From: Oxalobacteraceae bacterium
Lineage (GTDB): Bacteria; Pseudomonadota; Gammaproteobacteria; Burkholderiales; Burkholderiaceae_D
NCBI GenBank assembly: GCA_013284265.1
Contig: JABTBR010000029.1
Coordinates: forward strand, 1 to 64,000
Direction of reading: 5' to 3'
Length of the DNA stretch: 64,000 bases
This document shows, piece by piece, positions 51,776 through 62,000 of the stretch (the first letter of the stretch is position 1; each line of letters begins with the position of its first letter). A model generated the notes under the pieces. That model did no database searches, was not told where the DNA came from, and was given only the letters and a program-made list of their open reading frames with translations. The translations under genes were made by a program, and so were the position numbers.

Positions 51776-54700
51776 GGGTGTCTTCCATTGCCTGTCCGGT
51801 TTGATCCAGCAGGCGGTCCAGGCCGTCGAGCAGGGCCGGATCGGGCGCCAGCAGGTAGCAGCCGCGGGTGCGCGGATTGGCGATACCGCGCAGGAACATA
51901 AAAATGGCGCCGCCCAGGTGCCGGGACGGATCGTAAGCCTCGCCCAACCGGCTTTGCAGCAGCCGCTGCAGCGCCAGCATATAGATCGCGCCTTGAATAT
52001 CGTAGCGGTGTTCGGCCATGCCGGCCGCCAGTGCCTGCTTGTGGTAGGCCCCGTCGCCCGCACCCAGCGCGTTGGACTTGTAATCGAGCACCCAGTAGCG
52101 TCCCTCGTGCTCGAACACCAGATCGGTAAAACCTTTCAGCATGCCGTGCAACTGGCGCTCCGGCAAGGCCGGCCGGCCTATGCCTTCCAGCAGATGCGCG
52201 CGGCACAGCCGGTCCAGCTCGCCCGTGCTCAAGCGTTCGCTGGGGAACCAGAATTCCATCTCGGCCAATACATTGCCGATGGACGACAGGGGCACGCCCA
52301 AATCGGGTAGCGCCGTACCCGCCAGCGCGCGCAGCCATTCGACCGTGTCTTCGCGCCGGTGGCCCCAGCCGGCCCGGTCGATGCGGCGGCCCAGCCGGGT
52401 GTCGAATTGCGGATCGTCGACCACCGCAAAGCCCTCCTGTCCCATCCATTCCAGCTGTTCGTGCAGGAAATTGCCCGGCACCGAGCCGCGCGGGAAGCGA
52501 TGCCAGGGCGCGTCGTCGGTGCGTCCCGCCGCCCCGCCCGGGTCCGCGTTACCCAGCAATTTTTCTTCGGTGGCATCGCGCGGCACGTAGAACGGCGTGC
52601 CGCTGGCGACCCGCCGCGTCAGCGAACTGAAACTGCCGACCGACCAGTCGCGCTCGAAACGCGCCGTGTACGGCGCCGGCTGCTCCAGCGCGGGCAGTTG
52701 CTCTACCCGGCTCAGCAGCGTAAAGCCCGCATCCCGCTCCAGCGTGCGGACCTCCATCGCGGCGCAATCGCCGCGCACGCGCTGCCAGCGCTCCAGCAAA
52801 TTCTCCAGCGGCAAATGTTCGCCGCCGTTGAGCAGATAACCCAGTGCCGACTCATGCAGGGTGTTCGCGCCGGCCTTGCGGCTTGGCAGCGCCGCCACGC
52901 CCAGCCACAGGAAATGGCGGGCCCGCGTCAGCGCCACATACAGCAGGCGCAGGTCTTCCTCGATGCGGGCGCGCTCCACCGCTTCCAGCGCCTCCTCGCT
53001 CAGCGCCATATCGAGCTTGCGCACACCCTGCTCATCGCTGTATTCGAAGAAGCTGCGGTTGCGCCGCTCCACCTTGCGCGCCGTGACGGCGAAGGGCAGA
53101 TACACCAGCGGGTACTCCAGCCCCTTGGATTTGTGCACGGTGACCACCTTGACCAGCTCCGCATCGCTTTCCAGCCGCAGCACGCGCTCGTCGCCGCCGT
53201 CGCTGTCGCCATCGATCTGCTCGGCCAGCCAGCGTATCAGCGCCTGTTCGCCATCGAGATGGCGGCTGGCCGATTGCAGCAGCTCGGCCAGATGCAGCAG
53301 ATTGGTCAGGCGCCGCTCGCCGCCGGCTTCCTGCAACAAGGCCGCCGGCAATCCCAGTTCGTGAATGAAGCGCCGCAGCATGGCCAGCACGCCCTGGCGC
53401 TGCCACACGATATGCAAGGCCTTGAGCTGCTCGACCCGCTCCTCCCACGCCAGTTCGTCCGAGGACAGGCGCGCCAGCTCGGCCAGCGCCAGTCCCGCCG
53501 TGCGGGTGGCGAAAGCCGCCCGCGCCAGCGCACCGTCGAGCGGATTGGCCAGCGCCGACAGCCAGCGCAGCACGTCGGCCGCCTCTTCGCTTTCGAGCAC
53601 CGAATCCTTGTCCGACAAATAGACGCTGGCCACCCTGCGCTGCTGCAATGCCTTGCGAATCGCCTTTGCTTCCTTGCGGTCGCGCACCAGCACGGCGATG
53701 TCGGCCGGATGCAGGCGCTCAAAGCCGTCCGGCCCCTGGAAGCCGGCGGCGGGATCGTTCAGCTGCGCCACGATATGTTCGGCACAATGCTGGGCAAAGT
53801 TTTCGCGGTAGCTGTCCGCCTTCAGATCCTCGGCCAGATTGCAGCACACTGCCATCGCCGGCATCGGCCCGGCGCCATTGGCCAGATACTCCTTGCGGTC
53901 GCGCGCGCCCACCGCATCGAAGGGCAGCGGATTCACGCCCTCTTTACGGAAGCGGAAAGCGCCGCGTGCAAAGCCCGACTGCTGCTGCGTGCCCTCCGCG
54001 TGCAGGAACAGCTGGTTCACCGCATTGACCAGCGCCGCCGTGGAACGGAAATTGGTACCCAGCTGATAGTGACGTCCTTCGGTCGCCTTGCGCGCCGCCA
54101 GATAGCTGTGGATGTCGGCGCCACGGAAGCCATAGATCGACTGCTTCGGATCGCCGATCAGGAACAGGCCATGCGCCGGCTCGTTGTCGGCCACCCGGTA
54201 CAGCAGATTGAAAATCTGGTACTGGTTCGGCGCCGTATCCTGGAACTCGTCCACCATCGCCACCGGATACTGCTCGGTGATGCGCTTGCGCAGCGCCTCG
54301 CCGTTCTCGCCCTGCAGCGCCAGGTTCAGGCGGTCCAGCATGTCGGCAAAGCCGAACTGGTGGCTGCGCCGCTTCAATTCATCCATGCGCCGCGCCACCG
54401 CCGCCGCCGCGTGGCGGTACAGCGCATGCGCCAGCGGCTCGATCGCTTTCAGCTTTTCATATAGCGGCGCGACCGCCTCGAAGTCTTCCGGCACCGTGGT
54501 CACAAAGCCCTTGGCACAGGCATCCAGGATGCCGTCCGGCGTCAGCCGTTCCCAGGCTTTGTCGCCGATCTCGGGCATCAGCAGATAGTCGTCCAGCGCC
54601 CAGGCGCGCAGGCCGTCGAACCATTTGACCAGCGTCTCCGGTTTCATCTTGACGCCGTTGAAGCATTTGGGCGACAGCTCGCGCTGCTGGGCTATCCAGC

Positions 54701-55454
54701 GTTCCATGCGGCTGGCCCGTTCATGCCAGTCTTCCTTCAATGCGCCCAGTTGCGCGCGCTGCTCGCGCTGGACCCGCGCGATCAGGCCGGCCAGCGCCTC
54801 GCGGCTGCCCGTGTTGGCGGCCGGCGCATCGAACATGTCGGCGCGCTTGACCAGCTCGCGCAAGGATTGCTTGAGCGCGCCCACGTCGGGCCAGCAGGCC
54901 AGCAAGGGCGTCAGTGCGGCGGCGTTCAGCGGATACACCTGCTGGCGCCAGTAGTCGTGCGCCGCATCCTCGAACAGCGCGTGCTCGTCGCTGAGCAGCT
55001 CTTCGTCGAACAGGCTGCCGCTGTCGAAGGCGTGCTCGCGCAGCATGCGCTGGCACCAGGCGTCGATGGTGAAGATCGCCGCCTCGTCCATCGTCTCGGC
55101 CGCCAGGATCAGGCGGTGTGCGGCCTGCTGCTGCTCGGCGTGGCTGGGGTAGGACTCCAGCAGCGCATCCAGATAGTCGTCGGGTACGCCGCCCTGGCCA
55201 CGAAAATAGGCGGCCGCCTCGATCAGGCGTTCGCGTACCCGGTTCGACAGCTCGCGCGTGGCGGCGCGGGTAAAGGTCATCACCAGGATGTCGGCCGGCA
55301 GCAGCGGCCGGCCAAAGCCGTCCGCGCCGCCGTGGCCCAGCACCAGCCGCAGGTATAGGGCCGCGATGGTCCAGGTCTTGCCGGTGCCGGCGCTCGCCTC
55401 GATCAGGCGCGAGCCGTGCAGCGGAAAGGTCAAAGGTGCCAGTAGTTGGCTCAT
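51768..55454 (-). CDS. recB: Exodeoxyribonuclease V subunit RecB
   Basis: The 3'-5' helicase and nuclease subunit, 1228 residues from ATG 55454 (MSQLLAPLTF). Walker A EASAGTGKTWTIA is near 20-32; MVDEFQDTAPNQYQIF (motif II), LIGDPKQSIYGFRGADIHSY (motif III) and VVTVHKSKGLEYPLVYLPF (motif V) follow. The C-terminal nuclease has FTDLVFEHEGRYWVLDYKSN near 1105-1125, with the active-site Asp and Lys kept. The frame continues upstream to 55883 only as a shadow in recC. It overlaps recC by four bases and recD by eight. Confidence 0.96.
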   Translation of the reverse strand: MSQLLAPLTFPLHGSRLIEASAGTGKTWTIAALYLRLVLGHGGADGFGRPLLPADILVMTFTRAATRELSNRVRERLIEAAAYFRGQGGVPDDYLDALLESYPSHAEQQQAAHRLILAAETMDEAAIFTIDAWCQRMLREHAFDSGSLFDEELLSDEHALFEDAAHDYWRQQVYPLNAAALTPLLACWPDVGALKQSLRELVKRADMFDAPAANTGSREALAGLIARVQREQRAQLGALKEDWHERASRMERWIAQQRELSPKCFNGVKMKPETLVKWFDGLRAWALDDYLLMPEIGDKAWERLTPDGILDACAKGFVTTVPEDFEAVAPLYEKLKAIEPLAHALYRHAAAAVARRMDELKRRSHQFGFADMLDRLNLALQGENGEALRKRITEQYPVAMVDEFQDTAPNQYQIFNLLYRVADNEPAHGLFLIGDPKQSIYGFRGADIHSYLAARKATEGRHYQLGTNFRSTAALVNAVNQLFLHAEGTQQQSGFARGAFRFRKEGVNPLPFDAVGARDRKEYLANGAGPMPAMAVCCNLAEDLKADSYRENFAQHCAEHIVAQLNDPAAGFQGPDGFERLHPADIAVLVRDRKEAKAIRKALQQRRVASVYLSDKDSVLESEEAADVLRWLSALANPLDGALARAAFATRTAGLALAELARLSSDELAWEERVEQLKALHIVWQRQGVLAMLRRFIHELGLPAALLQEAGGERRLTNLLHLAELLQSASRHLDGEQALIRWLAEQIDGDSDGGDERVLRLESDAELVKVVTVHKSKGLEYPLVYLPFAVTARKVERRNRSFFEYSDEQGVRKLDMALSEEALEAVERARIEEDLRLLYVALTRARHFLWLGVAALPSRKAGANTLHESALGYLLNGGEHLPLENLLERWQRVRGDCAAMEVRTLERDAGFTLLSRVEQLPALEQPAPYTARFERDWSVGSFSSLTRRVASGTPFYVPRDATEEKLLGNADPGGAAGRTDDAPWHRFPRGSVPGNFLHEQLEWMGQEGFAVVDDPQFDTRLGRRIDRAGWGHRREDTVEWLRALAGTALPDLGVPLSSIGNVLAEMEFWFPSERLSTGELDRLCRAHLLEGIGRPALPERQLHGMLKGFTDLVFEHEGRYWVLDYKSNALGAGDGAYHKQALAAGMAEHRYDIQGAIYMLALQRLLQSRLGEAYDPSRHLGGAIFMFLRGIANPRTRGCYLLAPDPALLDGLDRLLDQTGQAMEDTHE

Positions 55455-58400
55455 GCTTGTTCTTCCATCGCCAGTCCTTGGCCCTCTTGTCCATTGATGA
55501 CGGCCACCGTGATCTGCTGTTGCAGCCAGTCGGCCAGCGGTCCATACAGGGCCTGCGCGCAGTCCTGCCATTCCTCCTGGCTGGCCAGGTCGGCGAAATC
55601 GGGCCACATGCGGGCCAGGCACAGGTCCTCGTTTTCGCCGCTGCGCAGATGGTCGCCGTCGTAGATGGCGCGCGGATCGCCTTGCTGCACCAGCGCCAGC
55701 GCGGTCTTGCAGGCCACCGGCAGCGGGCGGTTCATGCCGTCGTGCCAGATCGCCACCAGGTCGCCCAGCGCGGCCAGCGCTTCCTCGCGGCCCAGCGGGC
55801 GCATCGTCACGATGGCGTCGCGCGCCACCAGCAGGCCGGTCACCGGCATGCCGGCGGCGGCGGCGGCCAGCTGGCGCAGCCACATGGGAATCAGCTTGTC
55901 GCCACGGGCCTGGCCGTTTTTATCGGCCACCTTGGACGACATATGGGTCAGCCAGACCGTTTCGGCGCCGTTGCTGCGCAGCTGGTCGACCCAGTCTTCC
56001 AGCACCAGCGCGCCGAAACGCAGATTGACGGCCAGCTTGGGTGCGGCCAGCGGGTAACGGGAGCGCAAGGCCAGCCAGGCGCTGCGCACCGGCACCAGAT
56101 TATCCACCAGCTCGCGCTGCCACTGCTGGCCGATCAGGCCGATCGGCAGCACGCCTTCGCGGGACAGGCGCTCGGCGCACAGGGTCAGGGTGGCGCGCAC
56201 CTCGCTTAATGCTTCGGGTTCGCCACTGTCGTCGAGCATGGCGTCTTCCAGCACATAGCGTTCCAGTGCGTTCAGCGAGAACGGTTCCTCGTCCTCGCCG
56301 ACCAGCGCGTCGTCGCCGAACATCACGCCCAGGCGATGGCGGAAGAAGTAGCGCACCGGCTGGCGCACGAAGGCGCTGATGCCTTGCAGCTTGAGGCGGT
56401 AGCTTTCGTCGATTTCGAAGGATGGCAGGGATTCTTCCGATGGGGTTGTGGTTGTGGCTGTGGCTGTTGCGGCGTCGGTGCCGGCGGCGTCGTTAGAACC
56501 CACGGCAAAGATCTGGGGTCTGACCCGGCGGGTCAGACCCCGGCTTTGGGCCGTGGGTTTACTTTCCGGGCCGCCGGCACCCACGTCGTCATACACACCG
56601 TCATCGTGGGCGGCGCGCCATTCGCGGGCGTAGGTCAGCAGGCCCCCCTCTTCAAAATAACGCCGGCTAAAGGGCTGCAGGGCATGCTCGGTGGTGCGCG
56701 CATGCAGGTCGAGCTGCCAGCCTGTCACCAGATAGTCGCGCAGCTGCGACACCAGCACCGATGGCGGCTGCTCGCTGTTGTCGCGCACATTGCGTCCCAC
56801 CCAGCTGATATACAGCTTGTCGCGCGCGGCCAGCACCGCTTCGAGCATCAGGTAGCGGTCGTCGTCGCGGCGCGAGCGGTCGCCCGGTCGCGCCATGCCC
56901 GGCTGCGCCAGCAGGTCGAAGTCGGCCTTGGGCGCGCGCCGCGGGAAGTCTCCATCGTTCATGCCCAGCAGGCACACCACGCGGAACGGCACCGCGCGCA
57001 TCGGCATCAAGGTACAGAAGGTTACGCCGCCGGACACGAACTGGTGGTTCAGCGCCGGTTCGTCGAGCGCGCCCAGCCAGGCCTCGCGCAGTACCGCCAG
57101 CGGTACGGCCTCGTCGAACTGCGCGCCTTCGCAGGTGTCGAGCCAGTTGTTCAGCGTATCGTCGAGCAGCGCCAGGGTCAGGCGGTCGCCCTCCTCGCCG
57201 CCATCGAAGAAGGTGGCCAGCAGCGCGCGCGCCTGCTCGCCCCATTCGGCCGGCGAACGCGGCTCGGCCAGCACGGCGCGCCAGCGCAGCAGCGCTTCGA
57301 CCAGTTGCGCCAGCGAGCCGGCCAGCGCCGCATCGAGTCCGCCCACTTCGGCATAGGGTTCGATGCCGGCGAAGCTCTTGCCGCTGCCGCTGGCATAGCC
57401 CAGCAGCATGCGCCGCACTCCGAAAATCCAGGCATTCTGCTCGCCCGCCGGCCCCAGTCCCAGGCCGCTGCGGTGGGCCTGGTCCAGCCCCCAGCGCACG
57501 CCCGCGCCCTCGATCCAGCGGCCCAGCGTGGGCAGGTCCTCCGCTGCCAGGCCAAAACGGCTGGCCAGCGCGGGCACATCGAGCAGGTCGCGCACTTCGC
57601 TCTGGCGGCAGCGCTGCTGCGGCAGGCGCAGCAGCCATTCCAGCGCCACCAGCAGCGGATTGACGCTGCGGTCCTTGACGTCGGCGATCTCGAAGGGAAT
57701 GTAGCGCGCATCGCTGCGCTTGTGCTGGGCGAACACGGCGTGGATCGCCGCCGAGAAGCTGTCGATATCGGGCACCATCACCACCACATCGCGCGGACGC
57801 AGCGCGCCATTGGCGGCGAACATCGCCAGCAACTGGTCGTGCAGTACCTCCACTTCGCGCTGCACGCTGTGGGTTACGTGGAATTCGATCGAGCGGTCGG
57901 CGTCCAGCGGCGCCACGCCGGCGTGTTCGGACAGCGGCAGCAATTCGCGCACGGCGGCCTGCAACTGGCCCAGCAGGTGCTCGCCGTCGCCGTCGCTGAA
58001 CAGATCCAGGCGCAGCTTGTCGTCGCGTCCCTCGGCCTCGGCCTGGGAATCGAATTCATCGAGCATGCGGATAAAGTCGCGTCCCTGCCGGCCCCAGCTC
58101 GCCAGCAGCGGATGGCTATGCGCATGCAGCTCTTCCAGCGGAATCTGGCCCAGGTCCTGGCCCTTGCGCAGCTGCTGGCGCCGGTGCGAGGAACGCATCA
58201 ACTCGCGCCCCTCGATGATATCGCCCCAGTAGTACTGGCAGGGATTGGGCACCGCCAGCAGCACCTGGGTGTGGCGCGCCAGCGCGGCCAGCGCCTGCAG
58301 GCTCTGGAACGGCAGCGCCGATACGCCGAACAGCACGATGCGGCGCGGCAGCCGGCTGGCCGGTTCCACGCCAGCCTCGATCGCACGGACAAATTCGGTG

Positions 58401-59011
58401 TGCACGCTGGCACGGCCCAGGCCGCGCTCCTGCGGCGCCACGTCGGCGTTCACGGCGCGCCACAACTGGCCTTGCCAGCGCTGGTCCGGCGGTAGCGGGA
58501 AAGCCTCGCCACGCGCATTGCGCAACTGGTCGCGCCCGGCCGCCCAGTCCTCCAGCCAGTCGGCCCGGTACACCTGGTACTGGTCGAACAGGTCGGCCAG
58601 CCGCACGGCCAGTTGCAGGCGCCGCTCCGGATCGCCGTCGCCCAGGAAATGGCGCAGCGGCGCGAAGGCTTCATCCTCCAGCAAGGTCGGCAACAGGCGC
58701 ATCAGGCGCCAGCCCAGCGGCGATTTATCGAAGGCCGAGCGCACCGGCACCCGCTCGCGCCCCAGCATGCCACGGTAGGTTTCCCACAAAAAGCGCGCCG
58801 GCAGCGCCACCCGGGTCGCCGCGCAGACGCGCATTTCCTCGGCCAGCGCGATCTTCAGCCATTCGGCCACGCCGTTCGACTGCACCAGGAAGATGTCCTG
58901 CTCCAGCGGCGCCAAAGGATGGTTGCGCAGCCATTGGAAGACGGCGGCGCGCAACTGCTCCATCTGGTTGCCGTGCAAAATAATCAGGCCGGGAAGAATA
59001 CTGGATGACAT
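55451..59011 (-). CDS. recC: Exodeoxyribonuclease V subunit RecC, with in-frame repeat insertion
   Basis: The Chi-recognition subunit, 1186 residues. Family marks include ILHGNQMEQLRAAVFQWLRN near the start, LPARFLWETYRGMLGRERVP near 70, and EGVLPIGLIGQQWQRELVDN late. About residues 818-839 translate a palindromic repeat (56497-56560): KPTAQSRGLTRRVRP, then QIFAVGS. It is followed by a low-complexity Ala/Thr stretch before FEIDESYRLKLQGISAFVRQ, where normal RecC resumes. The insert lies in a surface loop region by its polarity (inference), and the frame stays open, so the protein should be made. It heads recC-recB-recD. Confidence 0.93.
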   Translation of the reverse strand: MSSSILPGLIILHGNQMEQLRAAVFQWLRNHPLAPLEQDIFLVQSNGVAEWLKIALAEEMRVCAATRVALPARFLWETYRGMLGRERVPVRSAFDKSPLGWRLMRLLPTLLEDEAFAPLRHFLGDGDPERRLQLAVRLADLFDQYQVYRADWLEDWAAGRDQLRNARGEAFPLPPDQRWQGQLWRAVNADVAPQERGLGRASVHTEFVRAIEAGVEPASRLPRRIVLFGVSALPFQSLQALAALARHTQVLLAVPNPCQYYWGDIIEGRELMRSSHRRQQLRKGQDLGQIPLEELHAHSHPLLASWGRQGRDFIRMLDEFDSQAEAEGRDDKLRLDLFSDGDGEHLLGQLQAAVRELLPLSEHAGVAPLDADRSIEFHVTHSVQREVEVLHDQLLAMFAANGALRPRDVVVMVPDIDSFSAAIHAVFAQHKRSDARYIPFEIADVKDRSVNPLLVALEWLLRLPQQRCRQSEVRDLLDVPALASRFGLAAEDLPTLGRWIEGAGVRWGLDQAHRSGLGLGPAGEQNAWIFGVRRMLLGYASGSGKSFAGIEPYAEVGGLDAALAGSLAQLVEALLRWRAVLAEPRSPAEWGEQARALLATFFDGGEEGDRLTLALLDDTLNNWLDTCEGAQFDEAVPLAVLREAWLGALDEPALNHQFVSGGVTFCTLMPMRAVPFRVVCLLGMNDGDFPRRAPKADFDLLAQPGMARPGDRSRRDDDRYLMLEAVLAARDKLYISWVGRNVRDNSEQPPSVLVSQLRDYLVTGWQLDLHARTTEHALQPFSRRYFEEGGLLTYAREWRAAHDDGVYDDVGAGGPESKPTAQSRGLTRRVRPQIFAVGSNDAAGTDAATATATTTTPSEESLPSFEIDESYRLKLQGISAFVRQPVRYFFRHRLGVMFGDDALVGEDEEPFSLNALERYVLEDAMLDDSGEPEALSEVRATLTLCAERLSREGVLPIGLIGQQWQRELVDNLVPVRSAWLALRSRYPLAAPKLAVNLRFGALVLEDWVDQLRSNGAETVWLTHMSSKVADKNGQARGDKLIPMWLRQLAAAAAGMPVTGLLVARDAIVTMRPLGREEALAALGDLVAIWHDGMNRPLPVACKTALALVQQGDPRAIYDGDHLRSGENEDLCLARMWPDFADLASQEEWQDCAQALYGPLADWLQQQITVAVINGQEGQGLAMEEQA
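56497..56560. repeat. Palindromic element copy 7, inside recC in frame
   Basis: A short (64-bp) form with perfect termini AAACCCACGGC and GCCGTGGGTTC, and the inner palindrome GGTCTGACCCGGCGGGTCAGACC. On the recC strand it reads KPTAQSRGLTRRVRP, then QIFAVG. With flanking bases it fills 22 codons and keeps frame. It is the only copy in this window that lies inside a gene. Confidence 0.88.
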
Positions 59012-59086
59012 GGCGTTCCGATGGATGAGGGGCTGGTGTTCAGCACCATTATCGCCGCAAAACCGTGCCCGGCAAAATGATGCCGG

Positions 59087-62000
59087 TCAGCCCGGCGCGT
59101 GCACCACCAGCTCTTGCGCGATATGCTCCCTGAGCAGCGCCAGCAAGGCATGCATCTGCTCGACCAGCTGGCGCGCGCGGCCTGGATCGGCATCGTGGCG
59201 CACGTGCTCCAGCGCCAGACACAGGTCGGCAAAGCTCATGGCGCCGACCGCGCGCGCCGACGATTTGATCCGGTGTCCCAGCTCGGCCAGGTGGACCACA
59301 TCGTCCTCGGCCAGGGCCGCGTCGATTTCTTCCAGCCCGGCGCGGGCCGACTCCAGGAACAGCAGCGCGTACTTGCGCATCTTGTCCGGCTTGTTGCCGA
59401 AGGTCTGGGCCAGCGCCGCCACGTCGAACAGTTCGGCGTCGGACGAGGCCGGATTGCCAGCGGCGCTGTAATGACCGGCAGCCGCCGCCATACCATCCGG
59501 CGCCGCGCCAGCCGCCAGGGCAGCAGCCGCCGTGCCAGCGCCAGCACCAGTAGCATCCGTGGCGCCCGCGGCGCTCACGCCGGCCGCGCTTCCCGCATCC
59601 GTCTGGCCGGCATTGACCGCGGCCCCCGCCTCCGCGCGGGCCGCGCCGGCGTCGTCGGGACCGAGCCGGCCGGCGGCGCGCGCGCGCTGGTTGATCCAGC
59701 GCGACAGCACGCTGAACAGCAGCTTGGGCGCGATCGGCTTGGTGATAAATTCATCCATGCCCGCTTCGATGCAGCGCAGCTGATCCTCGCGTCCGGCATT
59801 GGCCGTCATCGCGATCACCAGCGTGCCGGCCAGCTTGGGATGGGCGCGTATCATGCGCGTCGTCTCGAAGCCGTCCATCACCGGCATCTGTACATCCATC
59901 AGCACGCAATCGAAGCGCTCCTTGAACAGCAGATCGATCGCCTCCTTGCCGTTGTTGGCCACGCACACGGAGGCGCCGGCGTCTTCCAGCAGTTCCTGGC
60001 CCACCTGCTGGCTGAAGATATTGTCTTCCACCAGCAGGATAGCGGCGCCGCGGATGCTGTCGAGGATCTCGGCCTGCAAGGCGTCCTCGCCGGCCGGCAG
60101 GAAACTGGTGCCCTTGTCGAGGCGCGCGGTAAACCAGAAAGTGCTGCCCTCGCCCTGGCGGCTCTCCACACCCACGGTCCCGCCCATCAGTTCGGCCAGC
60201 TGCTTGCTGATCACCAGCCCCAGGCCGGTGCCGCCGTATTTGCGCGTGGTCGAGTTGTCGGCCTGCTGGAAGGACTGGAACAGCCGTCCCACCTCTTCCT
60301 GGCTCATGCCGATGCCCTTGTCCTGCACCTCGAAGCGCACCATCGCGTAGTTGTCGCGGTCTTCCAGCGGCCGCGCGCGGATCACGACCTTGCCGTTTTC
60401 CGAGAACTTGATCGCGTTGCCGGCAAAATTGAGCAGCACCTGCTCGAGCCGCAGCGGATCGCCGCGCAGCTGCTGCGACATGCCCGGCCAGATTTCGTAC
60501 ACCAGTTCCAGCCCCTTGGCGGCGGCGCTCTCACCCAGCTGGTTCGAGATATTCGCCAGCAGCGACTGCATGCTGAAGTCCAGCACTTCCAGGTCCATCT
60601 GGCCGGCCTCGATCTTGGAAAAATCCAGGATGTCATTGATGATGCCCAGCAGGTGCTGGCCCGAATGGTGGATCTTCTGCAGATAGTCGCGCTGCTTGGG
60701 ATTGGTCACCGAGCGCAGCGCCAGGTGCGCCATGCCGATGATGCTGTTCATCGGCGTGCGGATCTCGTGGCTCATGTTCGACAGGAAGTCGCTCTTGGCC
60801 TGGCTGGCCGCATCGGCCTGCACCTTCAGATTATGCAGCTCGGTCACGTCGGTCGACAGCGCGATCACGGCGGTGACGGCATTGTCGATCTCCACCGGCA
60901 CCTTGACAGTCCACAGGTGATGCACCACGCCGTCGCGGTCGGTGTACTGGTCCTCGCCCGAGCGCTTGATGCCGTCGCTGAACACCGGTTTGTCCTCGGC
61001 CCAGGCGGCGTCGGCCTGGCGCGTGGGCATCAGCTCGCGGTCAAGCTTGCCCACCACATCCTGCACCGGCAAGCCCATGACCTCGGCCATCTTGGCGTTG
61101 GCGTAGATGAAGCGCCGGTTCTGGCTCTTCATATACACATGGGCGTCGACGTTGTTGAGCACCGTGTCGAGCAGCACGCGCTGCTTGATGGCGCTGCGGC
61201 GCGACGAATACAGCATGAAGCAGTAGGCGTAGATCAGGATGGTGCCGACGAAGCCGGTCATCAGCGCGATCCAGGGGAAGTAGACGTCGAAGCCGGTCAG
61301 CAGGTCGCTCTTGCGCACCCGGAAGGCCGCCTTCCACAAGCTGCCGTTGAAATCGATCGGCAGCACCGCTTCGAAATATTCGCGCTCGTGGCCGGGCGGG
61401 ATCGGCGTGGCCACCATTGAGCCGTTATCGTTGAACAGCAGGCGGTCGCTCGTTTCGATGACCAGGCGGCGCTGCTCCACATCGGTGGTACCGTCGGCGT
61501 ACAGCATCAGGTGCACCTGGCGCACCGCCATCTCGTCGATCGCGCCCTGCACCAGCTTGGGCACGCTGAAGCCGATGCCGACCGAGCCGACATAGGCCGC
61601 GCGCCGCCCGGCCACGTCGTTGAGCGGCATGTCGCGGCGGTACACCGGCAGGCGCATGCCCAGGCCGATGTGCGGCACCGGTTCCTTGACGATGACGGGC
61701 TGGCCCGAGGCGCTGACCTGGCCGCTGTCGCGCGACAGCTGGATCGCGCGCCAGATCGCCGGGTTGGCGCCGATATCCACGCCCATCTTTTCGTGCATCA
61801 GCGCATCCGGCTCCATATAGGTCAGCACCGCGTACTGCGGGCGCCGGCCGGGCGGGCGGATATCGAACTTGGGGTAGCCGTTCGGACTGACGCTGCGGTC
61901 GGCCCGCACCGCCGCCACGAAGGCGTCGCGCTGCGCGTCGCTGATCACCGGCGCATAGTTCAGCGCTTCGATCGCCGGAAAATGCTGAGACAGGTCCAGG

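Noticed and set aside
52359..58495. Long plus-strand frames opposite recB and recC (701 and 719 residues)
   Set aside because: Both are antisense shadows; recB and recC have intact family motifs on the minus strand.
59099..61420. A 773-residue plus-strand frame opposite the hybrid kinase
   Set aside because: The kinase motifs on the other strand are complete; this frame has no recognisable protein.
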